Positions 19,418 to 21,555 of a DNA stretch of 21,555 bases are shown here, in pieces. Origin of the DNA: Byssochlamys sp. IMV 00236 (taxonomy: Eukaryota > Ascomycota > Eurotiomycetes > Eurotiales > Thermoascaceae); NCBI GenBank assembly GCA_001931875.2, contig MSJH02000535.1:1-21555 (forward strand), given 5' to 3'. Made by a program: the position numbers and the translations under genes. The notes beneath the pieces are model-generated. The model did no database searches. It was not told where the DNA came from and saw only the letters and a list, made by a program, of their open reading frames with translations. The first letter of the stretch is position 1; each line of letters opens with the position of its first letter.

Positions 19418-20736
19418 ATGTTTTTATTCTCTAAAAAAAGCTCGAGTGAAATCACGTCAAAGATTGGTAATTTGGAAAAAAGAAAAGAGACAAGAAACTT
19501 ATTTACCTTTAGAGCAAACCTTGAATGAGGAGACGGTCGATTGGACAAGTGTCTTTGAGATCTGCAAACTTGTGAGTCAAAACAAGCCAGGAGCCAAAGA
19601 AGCAAGAAAGCTATTACAAAAGAAGATGATGGATAACAATCCAAGGATACAAATGACATCACTAGAAGTAAGTTATCAACCCTACAAAGTTCCATGTTGT
19701 TTATTTCTCTTTTTAAAGATAATGAATGCATTAATTGAAAATGACTGGAGAACAATGCAAACTGAGGTGACGGCTAAATCGTTTGGAGAGGATCTCTGTC
19801 GACTTGCGAGTTCAAAGGTATTTGAATGATCATTGGAAGAAGATATTGAATGTTTCGTATAGTCTATTGATCCTACTGTGATGGTTAAATTAGCAGAATC
19901 CCTGGACGGTTGGATCGTGCGATATCAAGGAGTATCAAAAACAGAAGCATTGGTCAAGGCGCAGGAGGAAATTGTGAAGCAGGCGACGATGCCAAGACGA
20001 GGTATTCGACAGTCATTAGAGCAACCAGAGGTAACAAGGAGGTTAATATATTTAGTGGCACCATTAATTTCTATTAGGTGAATATACGAGAAATGATCGA
20101 AGTAGCCAAGAATAGTGCACAGGTACTATCACAAACCTTATCATTTACGGATCCTACAAAAGAGGATATTTCGAAAAACACGTTGATACAAGTAAGAGAG
20201 AGAGAAAGAGAAAATGTACGTCAGTTTGTTTACATCAATTTTAGGAATTCTATGCAAAATGTAAACACGCACAAACAGCGCTCAAGGCCCAATTAGAAAC
20301 ATGTCAAGATCCTGATTTAAATGGTAATGAGAATATACTTTTTTACATCCAACTCATATGTCTTTTTAGCGGATATGTTGAATACCTTTTATGAATTGGA
20401 TCATTGCTTCAAAACATACGAATCTATGCTTGAACAGCAAATGGTTCATCGAGCTATGATTGATTCTCAAACAAACCATCGCACGACACAGGTAATATAA
20501 ATAAAACTCCATGGAAAGGGGTTAGAGTAGAGAAAGGGGTGGGGGCATATTAGAAAAAATAAAAAATTTAAACTTAATTCTAGGTTGAGTCATCTACCTC
20601 TTCTTCTTCTATGCAACCAAGGTAATTTATAAAAATAGTTTTTATAAAAGCATAAGACTCATATGATAATAGTGCATTTAATCCATTTTCGGATGATTAT
20701 CAAGTGCAGCATTCTCTAGCAAAAAACCAAGAATAA
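19418..20736 (+). CDS. Lsb5-like VHS-GAT adaptor with NPF motif
   Basis: The model is join(19418..19466, 19513..19667, 19719..19817, 19863..20030, 20078..20191, 20245..20323, 20370..20491, 20584..20621, 20673..20736), nine exons and 295 aa. A VHS domain (about 13-130) is seen in VDWTSVFEICKLV and PRIQMTSLEIMNALIEND, as in GGA, TOM1 and Lsb5 proteins. A helical GAT-like region follows (about 155-260), then a Ser-rich linker and an NPF tripeptide (278-280) near the end. Yeast Lsb5, a cortical-actin and endocytosis adaptor that binds Sla1 and Las17, has the same VHS-GAT-NPF order, as I recall. There is no gamma-ear domain, so it is not a GGA. The start MFLFSKKSS is the first ATG after the BLM10 poly(A) signal and joins well to exon 2. 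A role in endocytosis or ubiquitin-cargo sorting is inferred from domains. Confidence 0.88.
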
Positions 20737-21555
20737 ATCATCTTTTTCTATTGCTTGTTTGTTTTGGTAACATTTTTTTCGCGGAAAAGGTCAGCGCGCG
20801 TGCGTCCGCGCGTACCTCGGGGCAAAAGAAAAAAAAAAAGGTGTAATATGCATCACGACTAAGCTACAGAAAAAAAAAAAAAGAGCCAATAGAAAGATAT
20901 TGTATTCAGTTACTGTATCTATAAGTTATTTGTTTCGGAGCAATTCAATGTGTTAACATGCCCTTGTTTATTTCAACGCAGTCCACGGCCCCACGTTGCA
21001 ACACGTATGCGTGCGCGTTATGATCAGAACTACGTCGATTATGAAAGCTTTTTGACAGGCTAAAAAAAGAAAGAAAGAAAAAAAGGCTTATTGCTGCGGT
21101 AATGATTCAAGAAGAGCCTTCTATATATTTCCAAAAAGGACTGGGAACTATTTCAAAGGCATTGCTTGTTTCTATCTGGTCATAGTCTGGGTTTTAACCA
21201 TATATAACTTGGTAAAGGAGGGAAGGGTTCATGATGTATCCAATGTTACAACCTCCAAAAAGGGCCCTTACATCATTCTACAAAAAGAAGAGTGCCTCAA
21301 CCAAGATTACACGATGAATAAATTGGTGTTTAATGCACAAACAAACCTCATGTGAACTTTTGTGTGTAACTCATATAAACACGGATTGTCAACATTTACT
21401 AAAAAGTTCAGTTATTTACTCCTTTTCTCTCTTCTCTCTTCTCTTCTTTCTCTCTTTCTTTGTACTTATTTGCCTTCATTCTTCTCCTTCCTTTTCCTTT
21501 CTCTTTTGATTACATTATACACTCTTTTTTTTTCTTTTTTTTTTTTTTTTTCTTT
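20737..21555. other. Intergenic region with a GC-rich patch and pyrimidine tracts
   Basis: No gene is supported here. A GC-rich patch (20777-20823) contains TTTCGCGG and a cluster of CGCG repeats, unusual for this AT-rich window. A TATA-like motif lies near 21200. From about 21418 to the end the plus strand is strongly pyrimidine-rich (CT and T runs), like the core promoter or 5' leader of a fungal gene that would start beyond the window on the plus strand. Confidence 0.5.

Noticed and set aside
1..21555. tRNA, rRNA, CRISPR arrays, terminal inverted repeats or mobile-element proteins
   Set aside because: None was recognised on reading both strands. Pieces resembling a T-loop (GTTCGA) fall inside coding exons of gamma-SNAP, chitin synthase and BLM10. 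A covariance-model or repeat-library search could still reveal degenerate copies.
1..21555. A functional gene cluster linking all nine genes
   Set aside because: The genes belong to unrelated core processes, lie on both strands and include no cluster-type regulator or tailoring enzyme. Shared themes such as polarity and secretion are too general to claim a system.

Overview
The window looks like nuclear DNA from a filamentous fungus of an early-diverging lineage, most likely Mucoromycota (Mucorales-like). The reasons are AT-rich spacers full of poly(A)/poly(T) runs, many very short GT-AG introns of about 46-67 nt, a division-1 chitin synthase, a gamma-SNAP (a gene I recall as absent from budding yeast) and a secreted GH134-type mannanase similar to those known from Rhizopus and Aspergillus. 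The lineage is inferred from gene content; no rRNA or tRNA marker is present. I found no virus, mobile-element protein, CRISPR array or new multi-gene system. It is a stretch of conserved eukaryotic housekeeping genes with some unusual gene-structure details.

Layout, left to right. 1-1250: no gene seen; microsatellites only. 1251-2403 (-): gamma-SNAP, six exons. 2466-5104 (-): chitin synthase, seven exons, one of its introns GC-AG. 5324-5905 (+): mitochondrial pyruvate carrier MPC1, five exons, one of them only 4 nt long. 5998-7443 (-): single-exon ER protein disulfide isomerase-like protein ending in HDEL, with atypical active sites. 7720-8265 (-): single-exon secreted GH134-type mannanase. 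8266-10766: 2.5 kb without a recognisable gene, holding the mannanase promoter and a 52-A run. 10767-12124 (+): PP2A-like Ser/Thr phosphatase (PP4/PP6/Ppg1 group), nine exons. 12246-12988 (-): Cdc42, four exons. 13263-19325 (+): proteasome activator Blm10/PA200, eight exons. 19418-20736 (+): Lsb5-like VHS-GAT adaptor, nine exons. 20737-21555: no gene; GC-rich patch and pyrimidine-rich tracts.

The genes are not a pathway cluster. Several are loosely linked by cell polarity and secretion (gamma-SNAP, chitin synthase, Cdc42, Lsb5-like, PDI), but neighbouring genes of this kind are expected by chance in a compact fungal genome. Spacing is tight: about 62 bp between chitin synthase and gamma-SNAP, about 92 bp between Blm10 and Lsb5, and divergent promoters of 219 bp (CHS/MPC1) and 274 bp (CDC42/BLM10).

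I built all exon models by hand from splice signals, reading frame and recalled family conservation. Every model closes in frame with a stop: 298, 776, 120, 481, 181, 309, 191, 1897 and 295 aa. The most notable observation is the 4-nt micro-exon in MPC1, which is needed to encode the conserved LMSTHFWGP segment.
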